A stretch of DNA of 64,000 nucleotides from Peteryoungia desertarenae (GTDB lineage Bacteria; Pseudomonadota; Alphaproteobacteria; Rhizobiales; Rhizobiaceae), in contig NZ_CP058350.1 in NCBI RefSeq assembly GCF_005860795.2, forward strand, positions 3,192,501 through 3,256,500, given 5' to 3'. The position numbers were made by a program, and so were the translations under genes. Each line of letters begins with the position of its first letter. Within the stretch, counting starts at the first letter, position 1. Below the pieces are notes generated by a model that worked only from the letters and a program-made list of their open reading frames with translations, ran no database searches and was not told the DNA's origin. Below, piece by piece: positions 45,313-54,365 of the stretch.

Positions 45313-46353
45313 TCAGCCGTAGCGGTAAGGCTTGCCGGCCTTTTCCATGTCGGCATTGTACTTTTTCAGGATCTCGACAACCTTGCCGGTACGCTCTGTC
45401 TGCTGGGCGACTTCGTCCCAGAAAACGAGAGCTGCTTCTTCGACAGTCTTCCATTCGGCATCCGGAATGCTCGTCAGTTCCAGACGGCCACCTTCAGCAC
45501 GCAGGCGGGCTTCGCCGCCCCAATACCAGTGCAGACGCTTGTAATGGGAACTGTCCATGCACATCTGCCAGAGCGTCTGCAGGTGCGGCGGGACCTCGTT
45601 CCAGCGATCGGCATTGGCAAAGAACGAACCGCACCAGCCGCCCGACACGTTGTTGGTCAGGAAGTACTTGGTGACATCGACCCAGCCGGAGGTGAAGACT
45701 TCGGTGATACCGGACCAGGCAATCGCGTCGATTTCACCGGTCTGCATGGCGACCGGCACGTCTTCGAACGGAATGGTGACCGGCACGATCCCGAACTGCG
45801 AGAGGAATTGACCGGCCGTCGGGAAGGTGAAGACGCGCAGGCCCTTCAGGTCATCGAGCTTGGTGATTGGCTTGTTGGTCGCAAAGTTGCACGGATCCCA
45901 GGCGCCGGCAGACAGCCACTTCACACCCACTTCCGAATAGGCCTGATCCCAGATTTCGGCGAGGCCATACTCGTAGAACAATGTCGGGACATCGAGGCTG
46001 TAGCGCGAGGCGAAGGGGAAGTATCCCCCGAAAACCTTGATGTCGACGGGCGAGTTCATCGAGTCGTCGTCGGACTGGACGGCGTCGATGGTGCCGGCCT
46101 GCATGGCGCGGAACAGTTCGCCGGTCGGAACCAGCTGGTCGGCGGTGAAGAGCTGAATTTCCATCTCGCCGTTCGCCGCCTTGTTGAAGGCGTCAACCGA
46201 TGGACGGATGACGAATTCTGCCAGAGCTGCACCTGCATAGGTCTGCAGGCGCCAGGTAATCTTGCGGTCTTGCGCCTTCACATAAGGTGCCGCCAGCACG
46301 GCGGGCGTGGCCATGGCTGCGGTCTTGAGAAATGAACGTCTGCTGTTTGTCAT
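45313..46353 (-). CDS. TRAP transporter substrate-binding protein (DctP family)
   Basis: Periplasmic binding protein, 346 residues. It has a twin-arginine-type signal (NSRRSFLKTAAM, cleavage near AAPYVKAQD), so it is probably exported folded. DctP-type features are ITWRLQTYAG, the GLRVFTFPTAGQFLSQFG segment with the ligand-carboxylate arginine region and DAIAWSGITEV. It belongs with the DctQ and DctM genes immediately upstream. The order Q-M-P, with the binding protein last, is a little unusual. TRAP ligands are usually organic acids; some take up ectoine, taurine or aromatic amino compounds. Confidence 0.9.
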   Translation of the reverse strand: MTNSRRSFLKTAAMATPAVLAAPYVKAQDRKITWRLQTYAGAALAEFVIRPSVDAFNKAANGEMEIQLFTADQLVPTGELFRAMQAGTIDAVQSDDDSMNSPVDIKVFGGYFPFASRYSLDVPTLFYEYGLAEIWDQAYSEVGVKWLSAGAWDPCNFATNKPITKLDDLKGLRVFTFPTAGQFLSQFGIVPVTIPFEDVPVAMQTGEIDAIAWSGITEVFTSGWVDVTKYFLTNNVSGGWCGSFFANADRWNEVPPHLQTLWQMCMDSSHYKRLHWYWGGEARLRAEGGRLELTSIPDAEWKTVEEAALVFWDEVAQQTERTGKVVEILKKYNADMEKAGKPYRYG

Positions 46354-46458
46354 TGTCGTTCCCTCTGTTTCTTGTTTTCGTCCAAACCCGCTGATTGAAA
46401 TGTTCGGCAGGTCGTGCAGGTATCGGGCCCGTTTCCCGGGCCTCTTGTCGTTCGAAAC

Positions 46459-47808
46459 TCAGCCCCTCAGATAGATCTGGCTCGGCAGCCAGGTGGCGAT
46501 CTGCGGGAAGAGCATGAGGATCACCATCCCGAGCATCATGATCAGCACGAAGGGGAAAACCGATCGATAGATGTCGATCAACTTGATTTCGGGCGGTGCC
46601 ATGGCGCGCATCAGAAAGAGATTGTAGCCGAAGGGCGGTGTCATATAGGCGATCTGGCATGTGATCGTGTAAAGCACGCCATACCAGATCAGCGGGTTTT
46701 CGATCCCCAGATCCAGTCGACCGACCAGCGGGATGTAGAGCGGTGCCACGATGACGAGCATGGCGGTGTCATCGAGAAAGGCTCCCATCACCAGGAAGGA
46801 CAGCTGCATCAGGATCAGGATCTGCCAAGGGGACAGGCCGAATTCGCCAAGAAGCAAGCGTTCGATGGCGCGACCGGCACCCAGCCCGTCGAAGACGGCG
46901 CCAAAGCAGAGCGCGGCAAGAATGATCCACATGAACATGCAGGAAATGCCAAGCGTCTGCTCGAGCACACGGTTCCAGACCACCTTGGTCAGGCGCCCCT
47001 TGAACCAGGCGGCAAACATGGAGGCTAGCGCGCCAACGGCTGCACTTTCCACGAGGCTGGTAATCCCCATCAGGAAGAGACCCATCATCATGAAAAACAC
47101 GAGGAATGGCAGGATTCCGGCCCGTAGAAGCTTGAGCTTTTCCGAAAGCGGCATGTTGCGCTCTTCTTTGGGAAGAGCTGGACCCAATGCCGGATTAAGG
47201 CGGCAGCGGATGATGATGTAGATGCAGAACATTGTTGCCAGCATCAGGCCGGGCAGAACACCGGCAAGCCAGAGCTGGCTGACAGGCTGGCGGGCGATCA
47301 TGCCGTAGAGCACCAGAACGACACTTGGCGGAATGAGAATGCCGAGCGAGCTACCGGCCTGGATGACGCCGGAAACCATGATCTTGTCATAACCACGGCG
47401 CAGCAGTTCCGGTAATGCGATGGTGGCGCCGATCGCCATGCCGGCAACCGAGAGGCCATTCATCGCCGAAATCACCACCATCAGGCCGATGGTCCCGACG
47501 GCCAGACCACCCGGCATGCCGCCGAACCAGACATGGAAGGCCTTGTAGAGGTCTTCGGCGATGCCGGATTCCGACAGCATATAGCCCATGTAGATGAAAA
47601 GCGGCAGCGTCAGCAGCGGATACCACTTCATCAGCTTCATGCCGGCGGAGAAGCCCATTTCGAAGCCACCATTGCCCCAAAGAAGTGCAGCAGCAACGAC
47701 GCCGACGAAACCGATGACGGCAAAGACCCGCTGCCCCGTCAACATCGACATCATCATCGACGTAAACATCAGGAGCGCGATCATTTCATAGCTGAGATAA
47801 TCGATCAC
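46459..47808 (-). CDS. TRAP transporter large permease (DctM family)
   Basis: Ion-coupled inner-membrane permease with about 12 hydrophobic segments, 449 residues. Family segments are MMSMLTGQRVFAVIGF, LPLFIYMGYMLSESGIAEDLY, SGVIQAGSSLGILIPPSVVLVLYG and LDDTAMLVIVAPLYIPL. Its ATG overlaps the dctQ stop by four bases. Together with the small permease it forms the membrane part of the importer whose binding protein is encoded 105 bases downstream. Confidence 0.93.
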   Translation of the reverse strand: MIDYLSYEMIALLMFTSMMMSMLTGQRVFAVIGFVGVVAAALLWGNGGFEMGFSAGMKLMKWYPLLTLPLFIYMGYMLSESGIAEDLYKAFHVWFGGMPGGLAVGTIGLMVVISAMNGLSVAGMAIGATIALPELLRRGYDKIMVSGVIQAGSSLGILIPPSVVLVLYGMIARQPVSQLWLAGVLPGLMLATMFCIYIIIRCRLNPALGPALPKEERNMPLSEKLKLLRAGILPFLVFFMMMGLFLMGITSLVESAAVGALASMFAAWFKGRLTKVVWNRVLEQTLGISCMFMWIILAALCFGAVFDGLGAGRAIERLLLGEFGLSPWQILILMQLSFLVMGAFLDDTAMLVIVAPLYIPLVGRLDLGIENPLIWYGVLYTITCQIAYMTPPFGYNLFLMRAMAPPEIKLIDIYRSVFPFVLIMMLGMVILMLFPQIATWLPSQIYLRG

Positions 47809-48314
47809 GCGATCGGCCTCCCCATTGCGAGTGCCAGATCCTTGATGAAAATCGAGGTCGCCTGGAGGAATGTGAGGACGATACCAACGACCATGACGAT
47901 CTTTACCGGCGCCATGTAGGGCGACCAGGCGGAATAGCTCGTCTCGTTATAGGTTAGCGCATAATTGGTGCTGGAAACCCCGCCCCAGAGCAGGAAAAAC
48001 AGGTAGACGAACAGCATGAGGATGGTGACGGCATCGACCATGGCCTTGGTTCGCGGCGACCATCGCCCATAGAGCAGATCCATACGAACATGGCTGTCGA
48101 GCTGCAGCGAATAGGCCCCGCCGAGCAGGTAATAGCCTGCCATGACGAACTGGGCCATTTCGAAGGTCCAGTGCGCCGGCACGAACAGGTTCTTGGAGAT
48201 CGACGAATAGAGCAGGATGCCCATCAGGACAAAGACGCCATACATCACGATCCGTCCGATCCGGCGATTGAAGGCATCGACGATCCGCACATAGGTCTTC
48301 AGCGCTTCAGGCAT
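47805..48314 (-). CDS. TRAP transporter small permease (DctQ family)
   Basis: 169-residue inner-membrane protein with four hydrophobic segments, the DctQ shape. The characteristic middle reads FEMAQFVMAGYYLLGGAYSLQLDSHVRMDLLYGRWSPR. It starts at 48314 and overlaps dctM. It lies 115 bases after the amidohydrolase-like gene on the same strand, so all may be one transcript. Confidence 0.88.
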   Translation of the reverse strand: MPEALKTYVRIVDAFNRRIGRIVMYGVFVLMGILLYSSISKNLFVPAHWTFEMAQFVMAGYYLLGGAYSLQLDSHVRMDLLYGRWSPRTKAMVDAVTILMLFVYLFFLLWGGVSSTNYALTYNETSYSAWSPYMAPVKIVMVVGIVLTFLQATSIFIKDLALAMGRPIA

Positions 48315-48429
48315 TGAACCGTCCCGCCTCTGGGGCGCCTGCCGCGAGCCTGTTTGTGTCCGTATCCCCTGTCATATCTGCTGGCATCCGTTCCCTCTTT
48401 GTCTTTGGCTTGCCGAGATTGCTTAGGTT

Positions 48430-49200
48430 TTATGCCATGCGTTCCAGCGCATGGGTGATCAAATGGGCGAGATAATCCGCCACCTCGCGCTGCCCCTGAT
48501 CATTGTCGATGAGATCATTGCGGACCTCGATCATGACATTCAGGTGACCATAGGGAAGCGCATGCAGCCTGAGCGAATGCGTGACGCCGTCAACCGGGCC
48601 ATAGGGCTCGTTGCGGGCGACGCGATAAGGACCGCTTGCGGCCTCTGTGAGCATCATATCCGCCAGCCGACTGTCATCGTCGTGAAGAATGCCGATTTCC
48701 ACCGCACGCCTTTCCCCGAAGTATACGGGCGTGAAGCTATGGACCGTGACCAAAACCGAAGGGCGTCCGCTGGCTGTTCTCAGCTGGAGTTCCGTACTGA
48801 TCCGGTCATGAAAGGGCACATAGAAAGCCGCAGTTCGCGCATACCGTTCTGCGACGGTCAGATCGACATTGCCGGGGATTTGGTAGACCTCGCTTTTCAC
48901 CGGCATGGCCGCCGGTGATTCCGGCGGGCGGTTGCAATCATAGAGAAGCCGCGAAAATCGCTGAAATATCAACAGGGCATCCAGACGGTCGCGCAATTGC
49001 CGCGCAACGGCAAGGGCACCGGGATCCCATGCGATATGACTTGCCAAGGCTTCGGGAGAAAGTCCCAGGTCTCCAGCGGAGGCAGGCAGATCCCGCGATG
49101 CATGCTCGCAGACCAGAACCACAGGGCCAGCTGCCGTAGCGTTTTCAACGGCAACGGCAGGGCCGTCCATTTCGGCAAGTATATCCGCCCTCAGGAGCAT
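48430..49200 (-). CDS. N-formylglutamate amidohydrolase family protein
   Basis: 256-residue metal-dependent amidase of the HutG-type FGase family. Recognisable are VVLVCEHASRDLPA near the N-terminus, HIAWDPGALAVARQL (metal-site region), FSRLLYDCNRPP, and VTVHSFTPVYFGERR with the family's conserved His. No hut (histidine) genes are nearby, so formylglutamate from histidine is not the obvious substrate. Beside a gamma-glutamyl ligase it could instead release glutamate from a gamma-glutamyl intermediate. It is the promoter-proximal gene of the TRAP/ligase row and is divergent from a MurR/RpiR regulator. Confidence 0.85.
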   Translation of the reverse strand: MLLRADILAEMDGPAVAVENATAAGPVVLVCEHASRDLPASAGDLGLSPEALASHIAWDPGALAVARQLRDRLDALLIFQRFSRLLYDCNRPPESPAAMPVKSEVYQIPGNVDLTVAERYARTAAFYVPFHDRISTELQLRTASGRPSVLVTVHSFTPVYFGERRAVEIGILHDDDSRLADMMLTEAASGPYRVARNEPYGPVDGVTHSLRLHALPYGHLNVMIEVRNDLIDNDQGQREVADYLAHLITHALERMA

Positions 49201-49243
49201 TTCGATTTTTCCCCGCGCCCTCTTCTGAAGGCTTGTTCATTAC

Positions 49244-49299
49244 GAAAAGAATTCTTCACGATTGCTCCCCTGTCAATTCCATTCTGAAAAATTCTCTTC
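49244..49299. promoter_or_regulatory. Two similar candidate operators between the amidohydrolase and RpiR genes
   Basis: GAAAAGAATTCTTC (49244-49257, with the palindrome AAGAATTCTT inside) and GAAAAATTCTCTTC (49286-49299) start exactly 42 bases apart, four helical turns. They share GAAAA, AATTCT and a terminal TTC. Position between divergent genes suits an RpiR-family repressor binding cooperatively. Confidence 0.5.
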
Positions 49300-49309
49300 A
49301 AATCTCTCA

Positions 49310-49339
49310 TTGACACAATCGTGAACGGGAGTCTTAATC
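49310..49339 (+). promoter_or_regulatory. Candidate promoter of the RpiR regulator gene
   Basis: TTGACA (49310-49315), 18 bases, TTAATC (49334-49339), 46 bases before the start codon and just downstream of the two candidate operators. Confidence 0.45.
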
Positions 49340-49385
49340 TCAGTCAGGGTCGGCATAAGATCGCCCGAGGGGAGACGTTCTGATA

Positions 49386-50258
49386 TTGGTCCACGCGTCA
49401 AAGACTGTGTCTGACGTGATTCAGGCTCATTTTGAGGGTCTGACACGAGCGGAACGACAGCTGGCTGAAAGCCTGTTGGAGAACTACCCAGTATCGGGAC
49501 TGGGTAGCATAACGACTGTCGCCGACAACGCAGGCGTCTCGACACCGACAGTCGCCCGCATGGTGCAGAAGCTGGGCTACAAGGGATATCCCGAATTCCA
49601 GGCGCATTTGCATCAGGAACTGGAAGCCACGATTTCCAATCCGATTGCAAAACACGACCGCTGGGCCGCCAACGCACCCAACCAGCATATCCTCAATCGT
49701 TTTGCAGATGCCGTTATGGCAAACTTGCGCAGCTCCCTCGGTGAGCTGAAGACCGCAACCTTCGATGACGCAGCACGCATGTTGGGCGATCGCAAACGAA
49801 GCCTCTATTTCGTCGGCGGGCGCATTACGGGGGCCTTGGCGGAGTATTTCTTCACCCATATGCAGGTGATAAGGCCCAAGACGACATTGATGACCTCGAA
49901 CGCAAGTGCCTGGCCGCAGCATGTCCTGAACATGCAGCCCGGCGATGTGGTGATCATCTTCGACATCCGCCGCTACGAAGCGGACCTGACGACCCTTGCG
50001 AAAGTGGCCCGCCAGAACGGTGTGGAGATCATCGTCTTCACCGACCAGTGGACATCACCGGTTGCCCAGCACGCTCGCCACTGTTTCAAGCTGCACATCG
50101 AAGCGCCCTCGGCCTGGGACTCCTCGGTTGTGACGCTTTTTGTTGTCGAAGCACTGATCGAAGCGGTTCAGAGCGCGTCCTGGGACGAAACGCGCGAACG
50201 CATGAACACCCTCGAAGACCTTTTCGAACAATCACGGCTCTTTCGAAAGCCGCGATGA
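49386..50258 (+). CDS. MurR/RpiR-family transcriptional regulator
   Basis: 290 residues: an N-terminal HTH_6 domain (about 1-80: LTRAERQLAESLLENYP, then ADNAGVSTPTVARMVQKLGYKGYPEF) and a C-terminal SIS sugar-phosphate-binding domain (about 125-265: RSLYFVGGRITGALAEYF, PGDVVIIFDIRRYEAD). SIS effectors are normally phosphosugars, but rhizobial members also serve non-sugar operons. The frame begins with TTG at 49386, with GGGGAG about 11 bases upstream. It is divergent from the amidohydrolase row and 145 bases upstream of an ABC importer, so it could control either or both. Confidence 0.9.
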   Translation: MVHASKTVSDVIQAHFEGLTRAERQLAESLLENYPVSGLGSITTVADNAGVSTPTVARMVQKLGYKGYPEFQAHLHQELEATISNPIAKHDRWAANAPNQHILNRFADAVMANLRSSLGELKTATFDDAARMLGDRKRSLYFVGGRITGALAEYFFTHMQVIRPKTTLMTSNASAWPQHVLNMQPGDVVIIFDIRRYEADLTTLAKVARQNGVEIIVFTDQWTSPVAQHARHCFKLHIEAPSAWDSSVVTLFVVEALIEAVQSASWDETRERMNTLEDLFEQSRLFRKPR

Positions 50259-50403
50259 CAAGACCAACGCAAAAGCCATCGGAGGAACACAGACAGCAGA
50301 AACCAACAGGTGCCACCGATGCAACGATTTGATTTTGTCACACAACCATAATGTAGCACGCCTAAAGACCGCGCGTTGCTGCGAACTGTAGAGGAGAACT
50401 GAA

Positions 50404-51510
50404 GTGAGCACTAAATTCCACAAACTGCTCTCGATGACGACAGCTCTGGTCATTGCAAGCTCGGCTGTCGCCGTTGCTGAACCCAGCGCGGAACTTGTCG
50501 AAGCCGCCAAGAAGGAAGGCATGCTGACCACCATCGCCCTGCCCCACGACTGGTGCGGCTATGGTGATGTGATCGCCGCCTTCAAGGCAAAATACCCGGA
50601 GATCAAAGTCAACGAACTGAACCCGGACGCAAGCTCTGCCGATGAAGTCGAAGCCATCAAGGCGAACAAGGACAACAAGGGCCCGCAGGCTCCTGACGTC
50701 GTCGACGTTGGTCTCGCCTTCGGCCCGCAGATGAAGTCCGAGGGACTGCTGCAGCCATACAAGGTGTCCACCTGGGATGAAATCCCGGACAACATCAAGG
50801 ATGCAGAAGGTCATTGGTATGGCGACTATTATGGCGTCATGTCCTTCCTGGTGAACAAGGATCTGGTCGAAAACACGCCGAAGGATTGGGCAGACCTGCT
50901 GAAGCCGGAATATGCCGGTCAGGTTGCTCTCGCCGGCGACCCGCGTGGCTCCAACCAGGCCATTCTGGCCGTTCTCGCCGCCGGCATGGCGACAGGCGCT
51001 GCACCGGGCAAGGAAGCTGGCGAAGCCGGCCTCAAGTTCTTCGCCGAGCTGAACAAGGCAGGCAACTTCGTCCCGGTCATCGGCAAGGCCGGCACGCTCG
51101 CCCAGGGCTCTACCCCGATCGTCATCATGTGGGACTACAATGCACTTGCAGCCCGCGACACGCTGGCTGGCAATCCGCCGGCTGAAGTCGTCGTTCCGGC
51201 AAGCGGCATCCTCGCAGGTGTCTACGTCCAGGGTATCTCTGCCTATGCGCCGCAGCCGAATGCTGCCAAGCTGTGGATGGAGCACCTTTATTCCGACGAA
51301 GGCCAGCTCGGCTGGTTGAAGGGCTATTGCCACCCCGCTCGGTTCAACGCCATGGTTAAGGACGGCAAGATCCCGCAGGATCTGCTTGACGCTCTGCCGC
51401 CGGCCGAATCCTATGAAAAGGCCTACTTCCCGACACTCGAAGAAGTCGACGGCAACCGCGAAGCCGTGACTGCCGGCTGGGATGCCGTTGTCGGCGCCAA
51501 CGTCCAGTAA
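50404..51510 (+). CDS. ABC transporter extracellular solute-binding protein (iron/thiamin/phosphonate class)
   Basis: Periplasmic binding protein, 368 residues. The signal peptide ends AVAVAEP at about residue 26. The body resembles family 6 type II binding proteins: LVEAAKKEGMLTTIALP, DVVDVGLAFGPQMKSEG, YYGVMSFLVNKDLV and PKDWADLLKPEYAGQVAL. This class covers ferric, thiamin, 2-aminoethylphosphonate and polyamine-like ligands. The start is GTG at 50404 after GAGGAG. It is followed by a 12-bp hairpin that probably keeps its mRNA abundant relative to the permease genes. Confidence 0.92.
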   Translation: MSTKFHKLLSMTTALVIASSAVAVAEPSAELVEAAKKEGMLTTIALPHDWCGYGDVIAAFKAKYPEIKVNELNPDASSADEVEAIKANKDNKGPQAPDVVDVGLAFGPQMKSEGLLQPYKVSTWDEIPDNIKDAEGHWYGDYYGVMSFLVNKDLVENTPKDWADLLKPEYAGQVALAGDPRGSNQAILAVLAAGMATGAAPGKEAGEAGLKFFAELNKAGNFVPVIGKAGTLAQGSTPIVIMWDYNALAARDTLAGNPPAEVVVPASGILAGVYVQGISAYAPQPNAAKLWMEHLYSDEGQLGWLKGYCHPARFNAMVKDGKIPQDLLDALPPAESYEKAYFPTLEEVDGNREAVTAGWDAVVGANVQ

Positions 51511-51522
51511 CAGCTGAACTTC

Positions 51523-51556
51523 GCCGCCGCCCGGACGAGATCAACCGGGCGGCGGC
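51523..51556 (+). repeat. Strong intercistronic hairpin after the binding-protein gene
   Basis: GCCGCCGCCCGG and CCGGGCGGCGGC form a perfect 12-bp stem with a ten-base loop. No U-run follows. It is the usual arrangement for raising binding-protein mRNA over permease mRNA by 3'-end protection or partial termination. Confidence 0.75.
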
Positions 51557-51604
51557 ATCACCGGAATGAACCGTGAGAACACGGACAAGAGGGGCAAGAG
51601 ATCA

Positions 51605-52495
51605 ATGTCATCTGACCGGGCCGTCACAGGCGGACCACCTGGAAAGCTGCCCAGGCTTCCATTTCACTGGCTCGGGATTGTTCCCTTCGCAGCCTTCGTC
51701 CTTCTGTTTCTCATAATGCCGACGATGAAGATCGTCGTCGGTGCCTTTCAGACCCCGGACGGCGATTTCACCCTTGCCAATATCCGGGGACTGTTCACCC
51801 CCACGATCATTGCGGCCTATTGGATTTCCATCAAGATCAGCTTTGCCTCGGCCGCTCTTGGCTGCCTGATCGGCTTCGGCGTCGCAACCGCTGTGATCCT
51901 CGGTGGCCTGCCCCGCTGGATACGGGGGCCATTGCTGACGTTTTCCGGCGTGGCATCGAATTTTGCGGGCGTGCCGCTCGCCTTTGCCTTTCTTGCCACC
52001 CTTGGCCCGGTGGGACTGGTGACCGTCTTTTTGCGGACTGAACTCGGGATCGACCTGCGGGTGCTCGGCTTCAACCTTCTGTCCTTCTGGGGCCTGACGA
52101 TCACCTACCTCTTCTTCCAGATTCCCCTGATGATCCTCATCATCGCCCCGGCACTCGACGGGCTGAAAAAAGAGTGGCGTGAAGCAGCCTCGATCCTTGG
52201 CGCAACCAACGCGCAATACTGGCGGCTTGTCGCCTTCCCAATCCTGCTGCCGTCCATCCTTGGCACACTCGCACTTCTCTTCGCCAACGCCTTTGGCGCG
52301 GTGGCCACCGCAATTGCCCTGACCGGTTCGTCCCTGAATATCGTCCCCATTTTGCTGTTCGCCCAGATCCGGGGCGACGTGCTCAACGATCCACATCTCG
52401 GCTACGCACTGGCCTTCGGCATGATCGTTGTCACCGGCATTGCCAACGGGATCTACATCTGGCTGCGCGGCCGCAGCGAAAGGTGGATGAAATGA
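51605..52495 (+). CDS. ABC transporter permease 1
   Basis: Inner-membrane component of the importer, 296 residues from the ATG at 51605. An in-frame ATG at 51566 would add 13 polar residues; its ribosome site is not clearly better. About six hydrophobic segments are seen, and the EAA loop is EWREAASILGATNAQYWRLVAFPILLPS-like near residue 180, the contact to the ATPase. Its stop overlaps the next permease by four bases. Confidence 0.9.
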   Translation: MSSDRAVTGGPPGKLPRLPFHWLGIVPFAAFVLLFLIMPTMKIVVGAFQTPDGDFTLANIRGLFTPTIIAAYWISIKISFASAALGCLIGFGVATAVILGGLPRWIRGPLLTFSGVASNFAGVPLAFAFLATLGPVGLVTVFLRTELGIDLRVLGFNLLSFWGLTITYLFFQIPLMILIIAPALDGLKKEWREAASILGATNAQYWRLVAFPILLPSILGTLALLFANAFGAVATAIALTGSSLNIVPILLFAQIRGDVLNDPHLGYALAFGMIVVTGIANGIYIWLRGRSERWMK

Positions 52496-53274
52496 GGCGT
52501 TTCTGGGCATGGGCCATGCTGGGGTTTGGCCTCCTCTATTTCATACTGCCGCTGATCGGCATGACCAATTTCTCGCTCAAAATGCGGCGCGGCGAGTATT
52601 CGTTCGACGCCTATGAAAAGGTCTTTGCCGATCCCCGTTTCCAGGAAACCTTCAGCTATTCGGTGACCATGGCGCTGGTCACCATTGCCTTCGGCGTGTT
52701 CCTGGTCGTGCCAACAGCCTATTGGGTACGCCTGAAGCTTCCTTTCCTGCGGCCCTATATTGAATTCATCACGCTGTTGCCGCTCGTCATTCCGGCCATC
52801 GTGGTGGTCTTCGGCTATATCCGCCTGTACAACACTTCAAGCTGGCTACCGCTAACCGGTTCGGCAATCGGGACGGATATCCTATTGATGTTCGGCTATG
52901 CGACCCTTGGCCTGCCCTACATGTACCGCGCCGTGGACACGGGACTGAGAACCATCGACGTTGCAACCCTGACCGAAGCTGCCCAAAGCCTGGGGGCTGG
53001 CTGGGTGACCATCATCGGACGGATCATTCTGCCGAATGTGACCGTCGCCGTGATGTCTGGCGCCTTTGTCACCTTTGCCATCGTCATGGGCGAATTCACC
53101 ATGGCAGCCCTTTTGAACAAGCCGGCATTCGGGCCTTACATGCAGTTGCTTGGTGCGAATAGGGCCTATGAACCGGCAGCACTCGCCGTCATTGCCTTTG
53201 CCATAACCTGGGCCTGCCTCGGTTTGATGCAGCTCGCCTCCCGCCTTCAGAAAACCGCGCCACGTCAGGCCTGA
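52492..53274 (+). CDS. ABC transporter permease 2
   Basis: Second permease of the heterodimer, 260 residues from the ATG at 52492, which lies in an ATGA overlap with permease 1 and follows AAGGTGG. It has about six hydrophobic segments and an EAA-type loop TEAAQSLGAGWVTIIGRIILPN near residue 160. Its domain pairing with permease 1 matches spermidine/putrescine- or phosphonate-type importers, which have two separate permeases. Confidence 0.9.
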   Translation: MRRFWAWAMLGFGLLYFILPLIGMTNFSLKMRRGEYSFDAYEKVFADPRFQETFSYSVTMALVTIAFGVFLVVPTAYWVRLKLPFLRPYIEFITLLPLVIPAIVVVFGYIRLYNTSSWLPLTGSAIGTDILLMFGYATLGLPYMYRAVDTGLRTIDVATLTEAAQSLGAGWVTIIGRIILPNVTVAVMSGAFVTFAIVMGEFTMAALLNKPAFGPYMQLLGANRAYEPAALAVIAFAITWACLGLMQLASRLQKTAPRQA

Positions 53275-53287
53275 GGATCAGTATTTC

Positions 53288-54340
53288 ATGACGTTTTTGA
53301 CATTGAACCATTTGCAGAAATCCTTCGGCGCAACACAGGTCGTGCATGACTTCAACATGTCGATCGACAAGGGCGAATTCGTCTCTTTTCTCGGACCATC
53401 CGGCTGCGGCAAGACCACCGTCCTGCGCATGGTCGCAGGCTTCGAGACGCCATCGGCCGGCAGCATCGTCATTGATGGGCAGGACCAGACGAGCCTCAAG
53501 CCGAACAAGCGCAACATCGGCATGGTGTTCCAGGCCTATGCCCTTTTCCCGAACATGGACGTCTTCGACAACGTGGCATTCGGCCTGAAGATCGCGGGCC
53601 TTCCGAAGGCCGAGATTGAAGACAGGGTGAAGGAAATGCTGGATATGATCCATCTCGGTCATCTTGCCGAGCGTTTCCCCTACCAGCTCTCCGGCGGCCA
53701 GCAGCAGCGCGTGGCTCTTGCGCGTGCGCTCGCTCCGAAGCCGCAGGTTCTGCTGCTCGACGAGCCGCTCTCGGCGCTTGATGCCAAGATCCGCGTGTCG
53801 TTGCGCGAGGAAATCCGCCAGATCCAGCAGCAACTCGGCATCACCACGGTCTTCGTGACCCATGACCAGGAGGAGGCGCTGTCGATCTCCGACCGCATCG
53901 TCGTGATGAATGCCGGCAAGGCCGACCAGATCGGCACGCCCTTCGAGATCTACAATCGACCGGCGACACGCTTCGTTGCCTCCTTCGTTGGCACGCTGAA
54001 CGTTCTCGACGCCGTTGTTGTTGATCCAATCCAGCGGATCCTCAAGCTCGGCGATACCACCTTGACGATCAACGAAGACATCAGGGCCGCTGCTGGCGCA
54101 ACGATCCAGATCGCGATGCGACCTGAATCAGGCACGCTGTGCGCAATTGACGGAGCCACTTTCGTCGGCAAGGTCACCTCTAGCCAGTTTCTTGGTTCCG
54201 TGATCCGCACGCGGATTGAAGTGGCGGGGAAAAGCGTATCCTTCGACAGCTTCAACGATCCCGGCGTCAAGCCACCGACCATAGGCGAGATCGTCGGCAT
54301 AACGATCGACCCATCCGGCCTGATCCTGCTCGCGGACTGA
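53288..54340 (+). CDS. ABC transporter ATP-binding protein (with TOBE domain)
   Basis: ATPase of the importer, 350 residues. Walker A GPSGCGKTT is at about 38-46, the Q-loop is in VFQAYALFPNM, the signature LSGGQQQRVALARAL at about 136-150, Walker B VLLLDEPLSALD, and the switch His in VTHDQEEAL. The C-terminal about 110 residues form the regulatory TOBE region seen in MalK/PotA/FbpC-type ATPases. It lies 13 bases after permease 2 and 25 bases before the PP2C gene. Confidence 0.95.
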   Translation: MTFLTLNHLQKSFGATQVVHDFNMSIDKGEFVSFLGPSGCGKTTVLRMVAGFETPSAGSIVIDGQDQTSLKPNKRNIGMVFQAYALFPNMDVFDNVAFGLKIAGLPKAEIEDRVKEMLDMIHLGHLAERFPYQLSGGQQQRVALARALAPKPQVLLLDEPLSALDAKIRVSLREEIRQIQQQLGITTVFVTHDQEEALSISDRIVVMNAGKADQIGTPFEIYNRPATRFVASFVGTLNVLDAVVVDPIQRILKLGDTTLTINEDIRAAAGATIQIAMRPESGTLCAIDGATFVGKVTSSQFLGSVIRTRIEVAGKSVSFDSFNDPGVKPPTIGEIVGITIDPSGLILLAD

Positions 54341-54365
54341 GTCAGAACTTGAGGGAAGTGCTGGC

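Noticed and set aside
48430..49200. Histidine-utilisation (hut) operon
   Set aside because: Only an FGase-family enzyme is found; hutU, hutH, hutI and hutC are absent from the window.
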